64,000 nt of DNA. It comes from Ziziphus jujuba. Lineage: Eukaryota; Streptophyta; Magnoliopsida; Rosales; Rhamnaceae. The position numbers were made by a program, and so were the translations under genes. The notes beneath the pieces are model-generated. The model saw only the letters and a program-made list of their open reading frames with translations, was not told the origin of the DNA and made no database searches. The first letter of the stretch is position 1. Every line of letters begins with the position of its first letter. Below, in pieces: positions 35,343 to 46,447 of this stretch. The stretch is taken from the NCBI RefSeq assembly GCF_031755915.1, contig NC_083387.1, positions 7,012,501 to 7,076,500 of the forward strand. Direction: 5' to 3'.

Positions 35343-37124
35343 ATGGTGAGGGAGCAGAGGGTCGAGTCCTTCTATTCGAGACTCCGTGAATCGGCGACGG
35401 CGTCGTCTCATTCTCCTCTGCTAATATTCCCGTCAACTTCAGACGTAGATTCGCTCTGCGCACTCAAAATCATTTTCCATGTTCTTGAATCCGATTCCGT
35501 CCGATATGCTTGCTATCCCGTCTCTTCCTTCCAAGAAATTCACAAATATGCGGGCTCTGATCTGTTTTCATCTGATAACCCCGTTTCGATCCTTTTGATC
35601 AATTGGGGTTGTCACCGGGACTTGAGAAAAGTCCTAAATTTGGGTCCCGCAGCGCGGGTTTTTGTAGTCGATAGCCACCGTCCGATCCATTTGCATAATC
35701 TGAGTGAGCAGAACGATCGTGTGGTTGTTCTTTATACTTTGGATGATGAGCACCAGGCTGATTTGGCTTATGATTTCGATGTTTCTGCCTTGGCTAATGC
35801 AAGTCAGTTGAATAGTGATGATGAAGTCGACGAGGAATCGGATAGCGAGGATGAAAATGACAGTGAGAGTGAAGAAGAGGAAGAGGGAGGTGGGTCGAGG
35901 AAGCGCAGGAGGGTTTCCCAAGGAAACGAAGAAGACCCAGTTCAGCTTTTTCGGAAACTGAAGAAGGAGTACTATCATATGGGTACTTTCCATGGTAAGC
36001 CTTCGGGGTGTTTGATGTATGATTTGTCACATTTGTTGAGGAAGAACACGAATGAGTTGCTATGGTTGGCTTGTGTCTCTTTAACGGATCAGTTTGTTCA
36101 TGAGAGGTTAACTGATGAGAGATATCAAGCTGGGGTAATGGAGCTTGAGCAGCATATTAACAGTTCAGGGAATTTGGATGCGGTAACTTCGGTGACTCTT
36201 AAAGATGGGACAAAAATTCGAGTACCCAACTCATCCAGAATTGCATATGAAGATGAACCAAGGCTAATGCTGCTACAAGAATGGAATTTATTCGATTCGA
36301 TGCTATGTTCTTCATATCTTGCAACTAAATTGAAGACTTGGAGTGACAATGGAATGAAAAAGCTCAAGCTTCTTCTTGCTCGGATGGGATTCGCACTTGT
36401 TGATTGCCAACAGAAGTTTCAGTACATGAATCTTGAAGTTAAAAGGAAGATGAAAGATGAGTTTGAGCGGTTTCTACCAGAGTATGGGCTTACTGATTTC
36501 TACTACCGGAGTTTTTTGCGGCTACATAGTTATAGCTCAAGGGTTTCTGCTGCAGATGTTGTATATGGAGTTACTGCCCTGCTGGAGTCGTTTGTGAAAT
36601 CAGATGGCTCTTGTGCTTCCAAGCAGTTTGGAGTGGCCTATGATGCCTTGTCATTGAGTAATCTTGACAAGCTGAAATCTGGAATGCAACAAGCTATCAA
36701 GATACAAAGGGCAATCCTTAGACAAGGAAGTACAGCGATAACTAAGAGCGGTTGCATAAGAAGTGGAAGGAGATTCCGGTGGGTTAAGCTTGAAGACTCA
36801 GTGGATACAAAGCTGCTGGGGTACCCACAGGCCTTGACTAAGTTTTGTTATTTTTTGATGGATGCTTTGCGGGAGAAGGGTGCTAGAATGAAACCTTTGC
36901 TGTGTGCTTGCTTGTCACAAGAGCCAAAAAAGGTGCTGATTGTTGGAGTTTGTGGGAAGCCTCGACTGGGATCAGCTCAAGGAAATGCATTTGGAATTGC
37001 ATTTAGAAATGCAGCAGAGGAGATTGGAGCAGAATTCTTTCACGAGTTGTTTGAGTCATCATGGATTGTTTTGGACTCAACTGCCGTCAACTCTTTTATG
37101 GTAAAGTTGACTGAGAAGCTCTGA
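35343..37124 (+). CDS. CDC45: CDC45, replication initiation factor (CMG helicase subunit)
   Basis: One exon, 593 codons plus stop. Family signatures in order: PLLIFPSTSDVDSLCALKII near the N-terminus, VSILLINWGCHRDLR, VFVVDSHRPIHLHN, a long acidic stretch (about residues 158-185, mostly Asp/Glu) followed by a basic KRRR nuclear-localisation-like cluster, YYHMGTFHGKPSGCLMYDLS, LWLACVSLTDQF, LRLHSYSSRVSAADVVYGVT, and FVKSDG. Length and order match eukaryotic CDC45 throughout. CDC45 binds MCM2-7 and GINS to form the replicative helicase and resembles RecJ/DHH proteins without the catalytic metal site. The start codon directly precedes VREQRVESFYSRL, typical for plants. E2F-type sites upstream suggest S-phase control. 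Next to RIN4 and FatA, as in Arabidopsis. Confidence 0.97.
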   Translation: MVREQRVESFYSRLRESATASSHSPLLIFPSTSDVDSLCALKIIFHVLESDSVRYACYPVSSFQEIHKYAGSDLFSSDNPVSILLINWGCHRDLRKVLNLGPAARVFVVDSHRPIHLHNLSEQNDRVVVLYTLDDEHQADLAYDFDVSALANASQLNSDDEVDEESDSEDENDSESEEEEEGGGSRKRRRVSQGNEEDPVQLFRKLKKEYYHMGTFHGKPSGCLMYDLSHLLRKNTNELLWLACVSLTDQFVHERLTDERYQAGVMELEQHINSSGNLDAVTSVTLKDGTKIRVPNSSRIAYEDEPRLMLLQEWNLFDSMLCSSYLATKLKTWSDNGMKKLKLLLARMGFALVDCQQKFQYMNLEVKRKMKDEFERFLPEYGLTDFYYRSFLRLHSYSSRVSAADVVYGVTALLESFVKSDGSCASKQFGVAYDALSLSNLDKLKSGMQQAIKIQRAILRQGSTAITKSGCIRSGRRFRWVKLEDSVDTKLLGYPQALTKFCYFLMDALREKGARMKPLLCACLSQEPKKVLIVGVCGKPRLGSAQGNAFGIAFRNAAEEIGAEFFHELFESSWIVLDSTAVNSFMVKLTEKL

Positions 37125-40100
37125 TGTATAAAACTTAGACATAATTCTGCCTAACTCAACTACCCAGCTACTTTAAGCAAGTACGTTCTTTGTTTTTTCT
37201 CCTTTTTTTTTAACCGTTGTGGAATGTCTGAGAAAATTAATAAATTATATGCTATAGTTTCTCTGTATGAAAAAGTCATCATTCTTTTTTTTTACTCATT
37301 TAACATCTCCTGTTGTAACATCATCTCTTTTAATTTGTTCTCTTTCTCTTTCTCTTCCTCCTTCTCTCTTCTGTTATTCTGCTTCATGCATGAGCAGCTG
37401 CCAGCATCCTTGCATTTATAGTCAGAGAATTTGTTCCAAGTTCTGTAGGGTAATGAAAGCTGACTGTATCTTCCATCTAAAAGTAAAATCCTTATGACAA
37501 GGGAATCATTTTTCACCATTAGAATGACCATCAGAAAGGAAGACACCACCTATTTTTTGGGTCAAATTGATCGACCACAATTCAAGTTTTAAGTAGAAGT
37601 GTCATGTTGAAATAGATGTCTGAACTCATTGTTTGACCTTCGCTCCAAAGTCCTGCCCACTGAAAGAAGCAAAAATCCGCCTCCATTTTTTTGTTTTTGA
37701 CACTATCAAATTTAATGGCTTTAAGGATCTGATTCTCTTTTTCTATGTAAGTTGTGGAAATTGCAGGGGAAACAACGTAATGCCTGCAGAAACTACTGAT
37801 TCTTTATTTATTTTAAGGAGAGCATGACTAATATTTTACACTTAAGCATATAATGGTACAAGTTCATTCTTGCTCAAGAGAGATTGACTAGAATTGTTGA
37901 ACAACTGTCATTAGTTCAATGTGTTTAAACTTATGCTTTTTGTTGCCACAAATATTATCAAAGAACTGGTTAGTTTTTCTATCTACTACTTGATTATTTT
38001 TTTTTTTTTTTTTTGAGTCTATGAAATTTGCATTATAGTCCCTTAGGATGGGTCCTTTACTTCGTTGTAAATGTTGAAAGCAAAATACCAGATCCTCAAA
38101 ATAACTCAGTTTTAACTGCCAAGTAATCTATTATTATCTACTATACTATGCCTAAGAAAAGGAACAGGAGAACCTTTGTGTTCGTTAGCATACTAAAAAG
38201 ATGCCACGGAACCGGATCATTATTTATTTTTGGATGGAAGCCTTAGGATCAGTGCTGCAAACGATTTTACCATAAAGATACTACAGCTTGGCTTTGAATC
38301 GTTTATGTGGGTGGCATAGAGTTGAATTTTGTGTTTCCTCTGGAATGTGACGTCATATTTATGAGAATTTTGTTGAGTTTTCCTATTTGTAGTTTTATTT
38401 TATTTTATTTTACGTAAGTAGAAGATAAAGTACAGTGATTTTGTCTTCGTATCCTTCATATCAATATTACATCTGTATTTTATCTACCACTGGCATGAAT
38501 AACTAATTTATCAATGTTCGAGCGATGGTCTGTTCAAATATATGCTAGTCATTCTAGACAATACACATAGATAACTTATCAGACTAGCAAGTCTTGACTC
38601 TTGACTCTTGCCGATCAAATGTCAACCTTTATATCAATCAATCATCCACTAAACCTGCCTTTTTTGTACTTGAGTTGGTATATTAAAATGAAGAACTAGT
38701 CTGTTCCGGAGTTTTTGTTGTATGCCAAACTTAGATGGGGATTCAAACTGATTATAGTGATAGACCTACAATATGGTGGAAGGGTCAGAATGATGGCAAA
38801 GACTGGATAAGAGGTTTAATTATATTGCAGGCTTACTCGGGTACCATTGCTGCTAGACCACACTCATTTGCAGCTAGATGTAAATATACTATAATCTGTG
38901 CCATATAAGTTCGACCAGCACATGTATTTCGATACATTGACTTTAAATTTTGGGAGAAGATTTGGTACTTATGAAAAGGAGCTATTCAATGGTTGAGCAG
39001 CAGATAATTTGGTGTGGTACAGCTGCCAAAGAATGTTGGACAAAATTTAACTTGCTGCACCACTTTGCTATGAACCATTAGTGCCACTTTGCTGTGAAAC
39101 CATTAGCCTTGGAGGTTAATGGCAAGTTGTTTTGGGAACTGAACCATGAAATGGTAAGGTAAAAGAGAGCTTGTGCTGGTGATGGATCCCAACTCAATAG
39201 CCTTTTCCTTCACCTAACTTGCCAATTCTAACCGGCACCAATTAGACTTTGAGAGTCAAGACACATCAAATATGGTTGCCTTTGAGGTGCTTTGTGGAGA
39301 GAGCTCTTGAGGCCCAATGAGTGGACCATGTAGCACCACATTGCCATAAATAAGATCTAGGTTCTTTTTTTTTTTTTTTTCCCCATATTTGATGAGTTAG
39401 ATTTTTTTTTTTTTTTTCCTTGTTACTTTAGTCATTTGGACTGTTCCTTACTATATTTATATAATTACTTGCATTAAAAACCAGGTTATAAGTACATATG
39501 TCTATTTTAATAAAATTTTTGCTATAAATTATACACAGTTTTTGGCAATGGAATTAATTATCAAGGAAAGTTATGGAGTAGGCAAAAAGTGATGTTAACG
39601 TTGATGTATATAATATCTACTTGCTTCATTTTACATGGTAATCTGATGTTCAAACAATTTGTCAATTCCTCTACCAAAATAAAAATAAAAATAAAACAAC
39701 CAAGGAAAAGGTGGATCCAGAAAGATTTTACTTTGCCGTTTTTGGTTTTTAAAAACCTACCAAATATGATCTCGCATGTAAAAATACTAGTTTTTTAAAG
39801 AAAAAAATAAATAATAAAAAATTAATCATAGATGGAATTGAATAAAAAAAAAATTGTAAATTCGTAATTATTAGGAGAAACATAAAAAGAAAAGCATTAA
39901 TTATAAATGTTTGAAAAAATTGTAATGTTATTTTTGTGCGTTGTAATAAAATGTAAATTTAAAAATCGTAGTCTGAATGTAAACATAAGAATAATTTGAA
40001 TAAAAGGATATAATGTGGTCGGAAAAAATGAAAAAATGAAAATGTAAAGTTTCACACGTGCTAGGCCATCTGTATTGACGCGTGGCTCGCAGAGATCACA

Positions 40101-40130
40101 ATGAGAAGACCCTGTCTTCCTCACTCAGTT
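37125..40130. other. Intergenic region between CDC45 and the RING gene
   Basis: No gene recognised. It includes homopolymer T runs (about 37997-38014, 39366-39380, 39403-39418) and AT-rich DNA. I checked for fragments of known families and found none I could defend. Confidence 0.4.
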
Positions 40131-41256
40131 TCTCTCTCTCTCTCTCCCTCTCTATCCCAAAAAACCTTTCTCTTTGGTTTGGAAGCAGAGCAGAGAGGAA
40201 GAAAAACAAAATCTGAAATTTCCTACCTCTCTCTATTTCTTCCTTATTTATTCCTGAGACTTCTAAGCTAATTTATCCAACATTTTTCTTCTTCGGAGTC
40301 TCCTGTATAAGGTACGATTCTTCAAATAATATTTTTTTCAGCTCCATTTTCTTTTTCGTTTTTTTTTTTTTAGGTTCCCTCTTTCTGCTTAATCTGTCAA
40401 TCGGCGATTAACTATGGATCATCTAGGATGCATCATTTGTTTCAGTAATTTTTTTTTGGTTAAATTTTTGGAGCTTTATATAATTATATATATATATATA
40501 TATATTCGCGTTATTATTATTATTTTATAATTAATGTCGTTATAAGCTTCTAAGATTCAATTTTTTTAATGTTGGAAATTTGGAATTGGAAGTTTGATTT
40601 TTTCCTTTTTTATAAGTATTTATCCCAATATTTGGAGCGCTTGGTTTTTGAATATTTAGTCATCTGAGAAAAATATTGAACTTTGAATAAAAGCATAAGA
40701 TTTTTTTTGGTTGTGAGGGACCCTAATGTTACTCATAAAATGGTTAAAGTTGATTTTTAAGTGTTTATCCTTTTTCTTTTTTTAATCAATTTCTGAATTG
40801 ATTGATTTGGCGGGGCTACGAAAGTATAATAGTTCATATAGAATTTATTTTCTGTTCATATAGAATTTATTTTCTGCTTCTTGAGACTGTTATGATTTAA
40901 ATTTCCATGACCTTATCGGGTGCCAAAGAGTGTGATATAACTGAAAAACTATGGTTGGTTGGACATGCTTTGGCTTGATCTTCATGAATTGTGGTTCTGC
41001 TTGAGTGGGGTTTATTTTACCAACATATTGAAATGTGAATTGCAGCTGGGATCTCCTATTCCCAGTTTCGAGAACCTCATTTCCTACTTTTAAAATTCTT
41101 GAATTTTCTTCTTCTTCTTTTCTTTCCTAGCTCACATATGAAACTTGCAGAATAAGTTGAGGATAGTAGTTTTAGTGCTGTTCTCATAGAAAAGTAAAAA
41201 GAATGAAAGAAGTAAAAAAACCTTTATGGAAGATTGTAACTGGTTAATTTACTTGC

Positions 41257-41309
<53 letters not shown>

Positions 41310-41488
41310 GAAGGTTGGGGGAATTTTAACTCGGCTAAAAGTTCCCAGTGACGAATATAATCAGGCTTGATTTTATTGTATGTTTTGTATTCATTTTCTT
41401 TCCGAAATACTTGAGGTTTTAAGTTTATGTCTTTTTCTGTTTTATACAATTTTCAGGACATTCTGGGTCAGAAATTCATACTAATAGT
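40131..41488 (+). promoter_or_regulatory. RING-gene promoter, leader and probable 5'-UTR intron
   Basis: (TC)n at about 40131-40152 marks the likely transcription start region. TGTATAAG/GTACGATT at about 40303-40318 looks like a 5'-UTR exon end with donor; the acceptor would be the TTTTCAG at about 41451-41457. A (GT)n(GA)n microsatellite lies at about 41258-41306. Predicted only. Confidence 0.45.
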
Positions 41489-41990
41489 ATGAGCACTAGG
41501 GGTGCTAGGGGGACTACAGTTAGAGCGTATCGGCGAAGGAAGGCAAATTTGGACTTTGACCTCAATCGCGAACCACCAGGTGATAATCGGGATCAGGAGG
41601 GAACTTCAACTCAGGTGGGGCCTGAGAATGTTCAAGGGAGTCAACAAGGGCACTCTATAGCACCTGTTACAATTGATGTTGATTCCATTGAGGCCATTGA
41701 CGATGATGTCATTGAGTCCTCTCCAACGGCTTTTGCTGAAGTATGCCTAATTCAAATCTTTCTGTTTCATATCGTACTTTCTTATTTATTAAAATCTTTG
41801 TTTCTCTCTATACTGTTCATTGCTATTGCATCTTATACTATTAGCTGTTGCACATTCTGTTTAGGCTAAAAACAATTCCAGAAGGACTCGAGGAAGGATT
41901 GTAGTTGATGTAGATTCGGGTAATCATTTTCTCTCATGGTGGTTTCTAATGATATCATAATAGTAATTTATATGTTATCTTGTTCTTTTC

Positions 41991-42032
<42 letters not shown>

Positions 42033-43432
42033 CCCCCTTAATGGTAAAGTATGATGATTTCTTGTTGAAGTGCTCCTTTTTCTAGATCATTCACCTCTTT
42101 TACTTGTTGGTTCATTATGAGTATAGGAATTAAAAAAAAAAAAAAAAAAAATTCATCTGGGTTTCTCATCAAATTTGTTTATTCTTTGCCTTCATTTGTT
42201 ATACTCTTGATGCAGATCTTTATTACAAATTGTGTAACTGCAAACCTATTTGATTGAACATGGGTATAGGGCATACTTCTGAAAGTCTTGCGTCTTTTGT
42301 TTTTTTGGTGGGAAAGAAGTTTATAATATAAGTTTTGGAATTTCCAAACTTTTGTTAGGCAATATGCTACAAGATCAACATACTCTTTAGTTAATACTTT
42401 TTCTTCTTGTTGTTGGTTCTTGGGGATGAGAGGAAATTGTTTTCTGCTAACCTATGAGCTATTACCAGTAAGTATAGCCCCGTTTCTTATGTGCATACTT
42501 GTGTTGTCATCTCATAGGCATCTCATCTATTGTTTCAGTTCTATCTATTACATTTTTTCTTCATAGCATTTGGTCTTTCATGTTATGGATACTGCTCTCT
42601 CCATATATCAGCTATTAATCTCATTTCTCTCTCTCTCTCTCTCTGATCATTGCAGAAGAACGAACTAGGGCTACTCGCAAGCGCAGAAGAAACAATACCT
42701 TTATTAATTGCGAAGTTTACATAAATTTGGAAAGCAATAGCAACTCCATGGTATTAACTGAAACTAAACAGAAGCATATATGAGTAGTCTTAAAATTTTA
42801 TGTTGTTTAATCTTAAAATTTTATGTTGCTTCTCTTTTCTGGTGTAGATGTTATTTGTTCCTTGAATTATCTCAAACTCTGTGCTGGTTAAGTGCTTCAA
42901 ATGTTGAACAGCTGTGTATAGCTTAGTCAAAGTCGTCACAAGGATAAAGATAATTTGAGTTGTTATCTTAAACATGTTAGAATGTATTTTATTCTCATTT
43001 GACTGTTATTTAACTTGTTATTCACTTTGCACATTATCAATGTACCAAAAATTTTTTCTTGTTAGAGATGTGTTTAATGCTTTTAAAATATAGTTGGTTG
43101 TTGGATTGGTTTTGGCTCTGTTTGTAGCCTTTTTGTCTACAGCAATTCATTGTGGACATGTGTGGAATGCCTGCATGATTGAGACTCACTTTGAATGTTT
43201 CTATGTGCAGAGAGAGAGTGCCACAGCACAACCTCCACCACCAAAGCAGCCCTCCTTTAGCTGTCCAATTTGTATGGGTCCATTGGTCGAGGAAATGTCA
43301 ACTAAGTGTGGTCATATTTTCTGTAAGGCATGCGTTAAGGCTGCAATTACTGCACAGGGTAAATGTCCAGTCTGTAGGAAAAAAGTCCTCATGAAAGAAC
43401 TCATTAGAGTATTCCTTCCTTCAACCTGTTGA
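41489..43432 (+). CDS. RNF4-like RING E3 ubiquitin ligase (probable SUMO-targeted)
   Basis: Four coding exons: 41489-41740, 41865-41919, 42656-42750, 43211-43432; 207 codons plus stop. The C-terminus is a C3HC4 RING finger: CPIC, eleven residues, CGHIFC, KAC, then CPVC. The N-terminal half is disordered with a basic patch (RAYRRRKANLDFDLNREP), followed by short hydrophobic-acidic segments VTIDVD, DDDVIESS and IVVDVDSEE that look like SUMO-interaction motifs, and a basic TRKRRR stretch. RING plus SIM-like motifs is the plan of RNF4/Slx8-type SUMO-targeted ubiquitin ligases, which ubiquitinate sumoylated nuclear proteins. I recall a similar Arabidopsis gene at At3g07200. The intron after 41919 contains a run of about 41 T (41992-42032). 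An upstream in-frame reading before 43211 is intron. Confidence 0.88.
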
Positions 43433-44727
43433 GCAATGCACTTGCCCAGAATGACTGATTGTGTAAGTTGTTTAGTATCTAATTTACTTCACCTTTCATC
43501 TGTAGGATATAGTAGACATTGGAAAGCATAATTATAGGATGTCTTTTTGCTCACTCAATACTACCTGCAGAATTCTCGAAGATATGGCATTGAATATTAA
43601 CCAATTTGCATGTGTGGTTTCATGTTAAGGGGTATCTTTTTAATTTATTAATATTTAAAGGAGAAGGATGTCTAATATAAAAGTACTGTATACTTTGTTC
43701 CGCATGAGTATTTGGTCTTTCTTATTTTATTATTTTGACATGACGTTGCAACAACATTTCATTTTGCTCACCGCTAACTTCTGATAAACGTTAAACGAAT
43801 TCGTGTTTAACTCTGTAACAGGCTTTATACAAAATGCCTTTTTAGGGGAAGATGCAAGAATTGATTAGCTAATGGAGGATGGAGGATATGTATACTCATG
43901 CAACTGAAATATTGTGCAGTTTGAACAAATATGCCTAATAACAATAGTGGTTTTTTTGGGTTATGGAACAATTTTATCAATTTTATCTGGTTGGTTGTGA
44001 GATGAAATACTTTCTGTTCATTTCATGTTAAGATGCCTGTACATCTAATAGGTGATAGTATGTTTTAGCCCTGGTATTAATGGGAAATAGTCTTTTGGAT
44101 GGAAACAGAGTTCTCATGTGGAGTAATTTTTTATGGGAAATAGCCTCGAGTAATTTTTATGGCCTATACAACAGATATAAATTATTACTCCTGCTCCCTT
44201 GATAACCTAAATCTTTTCCCTGGGAACATAGAAAAATAAAAAAGGGAAATGAAAATTAGAAGACCAATGGATTCCTTTGCATTTCTATCAATTCCAGTCT
44301 TTTTCATTATTTTAGGTGCATTTGATATAAAAGAGTGGAGATGATTTGAGATGAAATCCAAATCCTAAGGAAAGTTGGGTACCCAAAAAAAATAAAAAAA
44401 TAATGATAATAATAATAATATTTGCAAAGACTTGGGTGTGTCTTATATATTTTATGATGGAATACTTTTGTACTTTGAGTGGAACGAAGTTTAAACCAAA
44501 AAAAATAAAAATAAAAAAATAAAAAGAAAAATAGGATAAGGAGAGGAGAAATAACCAAGGTAACGAATTTATTTAAAGCCAAATGCAATGCATGGCCTGG
44601 CCATGGTAATAAGCATATTAGAGGTGAGTAGACAATCCCAAACAACGCATAAAACGCCGTTTTCAAGCCTTATTAATAACGTAATACATGCTTGTAAACA
44701 GAAACTTACTTCCACAATTCCATTTGA
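43433..44727. other. RING-gene 3' region and intergenic DNA
   Basis: AT-rich, no gene seen. Convergent with the small glycine-rich protein gene on the other strand. Confidence 0.4.
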
Positions 44728-45066
44728 CTATGGATAATATCCACCACCCACTTTACCATCACCTTTGGGTTTTGGTTTTGGAACATTTCCTCCTCCCTCC
44801 TCCTTGGTGTTTGATTTTCCATCTTTAAGCCATGGTAAAAGCCCAAAACCAGGTAAACCAAGGAATGGTAAGCCTCCAAGCCCAAATGGCAAGCCTAAGC
44901 CCAATCCCCAGCCCAAAGGTCCTAAGCCACCTAGGCCCAAAAGACCCTGTGGTGTGTAAACCTCCTCTCCGTGTTCCTTCGGTGTGTCCCTTCCTCCTTC
45001 AGTGCTAACCAGAAGTGCACTGAGCAAGAGTGTGAGAATCAGAAACCCTTTGGTACTTCTCTCCAT
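44728..45066 (-). CDS. Small secreted Gly/Leu/Pro-rich protein
   Basis: 112 codons in one exon. Residues 1-24 or so form a signal peptide (KGFLILTLLLSALLVSTEGG). Then comes a charged spacer (RDTPKEHGEEVYTPQ), a core built from GLG, GLP, PFLGLP and GFGLLP repeats, and a Lys/Pro/Gly tail (NVPKPKPKGDGKVGGGYYP). It resembles plant glycine-rich cell-wall proteins in composition, but I cannot assign a named family, and low-complexity proteins are hard to compare. No Cys in the mature part. Upstream DNA on the same strand is duplicated (see 45115-45605). Confidence 0.75.
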   Translation of the reverse strand: MERSTKGFLILTLLLSALLVSTEGGRDTPKEHGEEVYTPQGLLGLGGLGPLGWGLGLGLPFGLGGLPFLGLPGFGLLPWLKDGKSNTKEEGGGNVPKPKPKGDGKVGGGYYP

Positions 45067-45114
45067 TGGAAGCTCTATATCAGTTCCTATGTTTTTTTCA
45101 TGAATTTAAATTGC

Positions 45115-45605
45115 TGGAGACCAACCCAAATTTATAGTCGAAACATGAAAGTGAAAGCATTTTCATTGTAGTCAAAATTGGAATTCATATTTATTGGTTT
45201 ATGCATGGTGAGCTTTCTTGGTCTAGAAAGAAATGAATTAAGTGGGCCTTTTGCGATCCCAATGAACAGGAATTTTTTTTTTTTTTTTTTGGTGGGGTCT
45301 GATAAAATTAGTAGCTGGGATTGATGACGAGTGGCCCCATTCATTGGATGGATCAACACATTAATTAATTAGCCACAATATTTTTGGTAGCTTTAAAATT
45401 TTGAAATAGCTTTCACTGTTAAAAGCAGCGCTTTCTGAGGTAGGAGGTAAATCACAATCTGAGAGACCAGGATAAATTTATGGTGGAAACCTGAAAAGAG
45501 TCAGAGCAAATTCAGTGTACTAAAAGAATATTAATGGAAATGAAATTTATTGGTTTATGCATGGAGACGTTGCTTGGTTTAGGAAGAAATAAATAAATAA
45601 ATATG
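45115..45605 (-). repeat. Diverged duplication of the glycine-rich gene's upstream DNA
   Basis: 45115-45240 and 45460-45605 share GAGACCA, AAATTTAT, GAAAC.TGAAA, TTTATTGGTTTATGCATGG, TTGGT.TAG.AAGAAAT and GAATTAAG/GAATCGAG in the same order, about 350 bases apart. The nearer copy covers the probable promoter/leader of the gene at 45066. Confidence 0.65.
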
Positions 45606-46447
45606 AATCGAGAGAGCGTTCTGTAATTCAATTTCTTGTTTTGGTTTGATATTTAATTTGTTCTGAATGTTTGCAGCGTATCAAAATTAGGAATTGACCC
45701 CGTAGCCCATGTATTTAATGGTACGTTAATTAGTTAACCATGAAGCCTTTTTTTTTTTTTTTTTTTTCCCTCACAGTATACTTGCTGTTGGCATGGTGGA
45801 GGAGGACAAGTATTTCAGCTAAAAAGGTTCGAGGTTGCAGATTTGAAGGAAAATGAAAGTTTTTGGGTATTTTGGTAATTTAACCATTGACGGCAACGCG
45901 TACACAGTTTTTGTTGGGAGTACAAATAGAAACACTCAAGGGCAATCCAAAGCCCAATTCCCCAACCAGCCAAACAATAAATAAAAACAAAAACAGAAAT
46001 GACAACAATCTTTTATCTGGCAGAATTCAGAACCTTATATTAAGTGGTGGTCGATAACCAATTACAAATACTTGTTTTTTCGGCTGAAAAAGAGAGATAT
46101 ATTACATATACCAACTAATAAGATTTATTTATTTTTTTTAAAACTTATACAGGCTAAATGCATTGGAGAACTTGGAATATCACGAATCACACTTGACAAT
46201 ATCAATGAACAAAAAAAATGGTTCCATAGGAAAGTACACATTTCTCTTGCTAAATCAAAACGACGACTTCAGATCTGATTCATAAACAGAAGAGAATCCT
46301 ATACTCTAGCTTCTAACAGATAGAACAAGCTGGAACAAAAATTCCGGGGAGTTCTGAAAGGACACAAGATATAAAGAAAACCAATATCACGCTAAACGAA
46401 TGCTGAAGAAACCAAGGAGAAGTAGAGGAGACATTTTAACTTAGTCT
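45606..46447. other. Intergenic DNA and FatA 3' untranslated region
   Basis: No gene seen. About 46030-46447 is likely the FatA 3' UTR. Confidence 0.4.

Noticed and set aside
35634..36367. Minus-strand frames inside CDC45
   Set aside because: Antisense shadows of a conserved single-exon gene.
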